The notes beneath the pieces were generated by a model, which saw nothing but the letters and a program-made list of their open reading frames with translations, searched no databases and had not been told where the DNA came from. DNA of 7,119 nucleotides, from assembly GCA_003647375.1 (NCBI GenBank), contig QMMS01000227.1, forward strand, positions 1 through 7,119, in the 5' to 3' direction. Position numbers and translations under genes: made by a program. The stretch is from Deltaproteobacteria bacterium. Its GTDB lineage: Bacteria; Desulfobacterota; Desulfobacteria; Desulfobacterales; B30-G6. This document shows positions 6,733 to 7,119 of this stretch, piece by piece; positions within the stretch are counted from its first letter, which is position 1, and each line of letters opens with the position of its first letter.

Positions 6733-6796
6733 ATCCTCCTTGTGGGAGATTGTACTTCGACCAAGAAAAACAATATCCCAAAAAGCCAAGGAGGAT
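6733..6796 (+). promoter_or_regulatory. inverted repeat that hides the transposase ribosome-binding site
   Basis: The outer arms ATCCTCCTTG (6733-6742) and CAAGGAGGAT (6787-6796) pair over ten bases without mismatch. Directly inside them, TGGGAGATTG (6743-6752) and CAATATCCCA (6771-6780) pair at nine of ten positions. The only asymmetry is a 6-nt bulge (6781-6786), and the loop is 18 nt. The perfect Shine-Dalgarno AAGGAGG (6788-6794), 7 nt before the ATG at 6802, is wholly inside the outer stem. A transcript entering from outside the element would fold and block translation, whereas one starting inside the stem or loop would leave the site free. IS10 and IS50 are known to protect themselves from read-through in this way. 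On the minus strand the stem is followed by ATTTTTA, so it could also terminate transcripts heading toward the SNF2 gene. Confidence 0.65.
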
Positions 6797-6801
6797 GCCC
6801 C

Positions 6802-6966
6802 ATGCTACGTCATGTGAGTCTGTTCAGTCAACTGGTAGCCTTGTTTGACCGGCAAATAATAGTAATAGGGGACATTCGTGCAGAGCATTCCGGACAATTG
6901 ATGCGCCTTTTGAAATTAGCAGGGATGCCGAGTATGGTCTGGGGTTGGACCGAGATAACATGTTGA
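6802..6966 (+). pseudogene. IS4-family transposase, N-terminal remnant
   Basis: The ATG follows a perfect AAGGAGG by 7 nt. The first 18 residues, MLRHVSLFSQLVALFDRQ, fit the N-terminus (DUF4372-type) of IS4-family transposases, DDE enzymes that cut and paste their element. The frame then runs on for only 36 more residues to a TGA at 6964-6966, where a full transposase is several hundred residues long. RAEH at residues 26-29 is near where the family often has a basic-AE motif, so decayed homology may extend a little further. No DDE residues are present in this stretch. Just after codon 18, another frame carries TAA, TAG, TAA and TAG in tandem (6857-6868). The remnant keeps an intact translation signal and regulatory leader but cannot encode an active enzyme here. 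The left terminal repeat could not be placed, because the right end of the element is not in the window. Confidence 0.65.
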
Positions 6967-6977
6967 AAAAGTAATAA

Positions 6978-7119
6978 ACTACATGTAATTTAAGCTTATA
7001 TATCGCCTTAGAAGAATATTTGCGGGTCTTAAAAGGTGGTATTAAGAAAACGTATTTCGTACGGGACGGCGGAAATGTGCTTGTATCCCTCATAGAGGGC
7101 GTAGGGTCATCAACGACGG
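6978..7119 (+). other. unassigned open frame running off the window end
   Basis: From 6978 the third forward frame is open to the last base (47 codons), after two consecutive TAA stops at 6972-6977. The translation has a plausible protein composition, for example LEEYLRVLKGG (7008-7040) and YFVRDGGNVLVSLIEG (7053-7100). I do not recognise it. The only standard start codons are TTG at 7020 and GTG at 7077, neither with a strong ribosome-binding site. The same frame is also open at 6849-6971, including IDAPFEISRDAEYG (6897-6938), which suggests that both pieces may come from one broken gene. It could equally be chance. Confidence 0.25.

Noticed and set aside
6824..7093. 89-residue minus-strand open frame across the transposase remnant
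   Set aside because: It runs antisense to the recognisable transposase N-terminus, has no ribosome-binding site of note and matches no family I know.
1..7119. CRISPR array, tRNA or rRNA
   Set aside because: No regularly spaced repeats, no cloverleaf-like segments and no rRNA-like conserved stretches were seen on either strand.

Overview
The window is bacterial DNA with four intact genes and, at the right edge, the start of a broken insertion sequence. No gene in it fixes the taxonomy. The mix of an AT-rich rhomboid-like gene, a stand-alone Fic protein, an SNF2/SWIM pair and an IS4-type transposase remnant would fit a Desulfobacterota-like (deltaproteobacterial) genome. That is inference from general family distribution and is weak.

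Left part (1-961): a short non-coding stretch with a repeated AGGATTC motif leads into a plus-strand, multi-pass membrane protein of the rhomboid fold (207-944). Its catalytic serine position is Leu, so it looks like a pseudoprotease. An AT-rich hairpin at its 3' end probably terminates the convergent gene that follows.

Middle (969-2614): a minus-strand Fic-domain protein has a perfect catalytic motif and a built-in class II-type inhibitory helix. It has its own near-consensus promoter, and three GTAAAA-N3-TTA boxes lie around that promoter. The gene appears autonomous, with no separate antitoxin gene.

Right-centre (2720-6606): a minus-strand two-gene unit encodes a 1006-residue SNF2-family ATPase followed, after a 2-nt gap, by a 287-residue SWIM zinc-finger protein. 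This is a recurring bacterial pair, comparable in layout to ywqA/ywqB of Bacillus subtilis. The two products very likely act together on DNA or nucleoprotein, but the substrate is not known. The unit is visibly more GC-rich than the left flank: one sampled 60-base line has 60% GC, against 30% and 43% in two lines of the rhomboid gene.

Right edge (6607-7119): a non-coding stretch with a 15-bp palindrome is followed by a strong two-part inverted repeat that buries a perfect AAGGAGG ribosome-binding site. Behind it is the N-terminus of an IS4-family (DUF4372-type) transposase that breaks down after about 18 codons. The remainder is unassigned, with an open frame running off the end.

I found no convincing undescribed multi-gene system. 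The best leads are the inactive rhomboid, the Shine-Dalgarno-sequestering IS leader, the altered Fic inhibitory motif and the poorly understood SNF2-SWIM pair.
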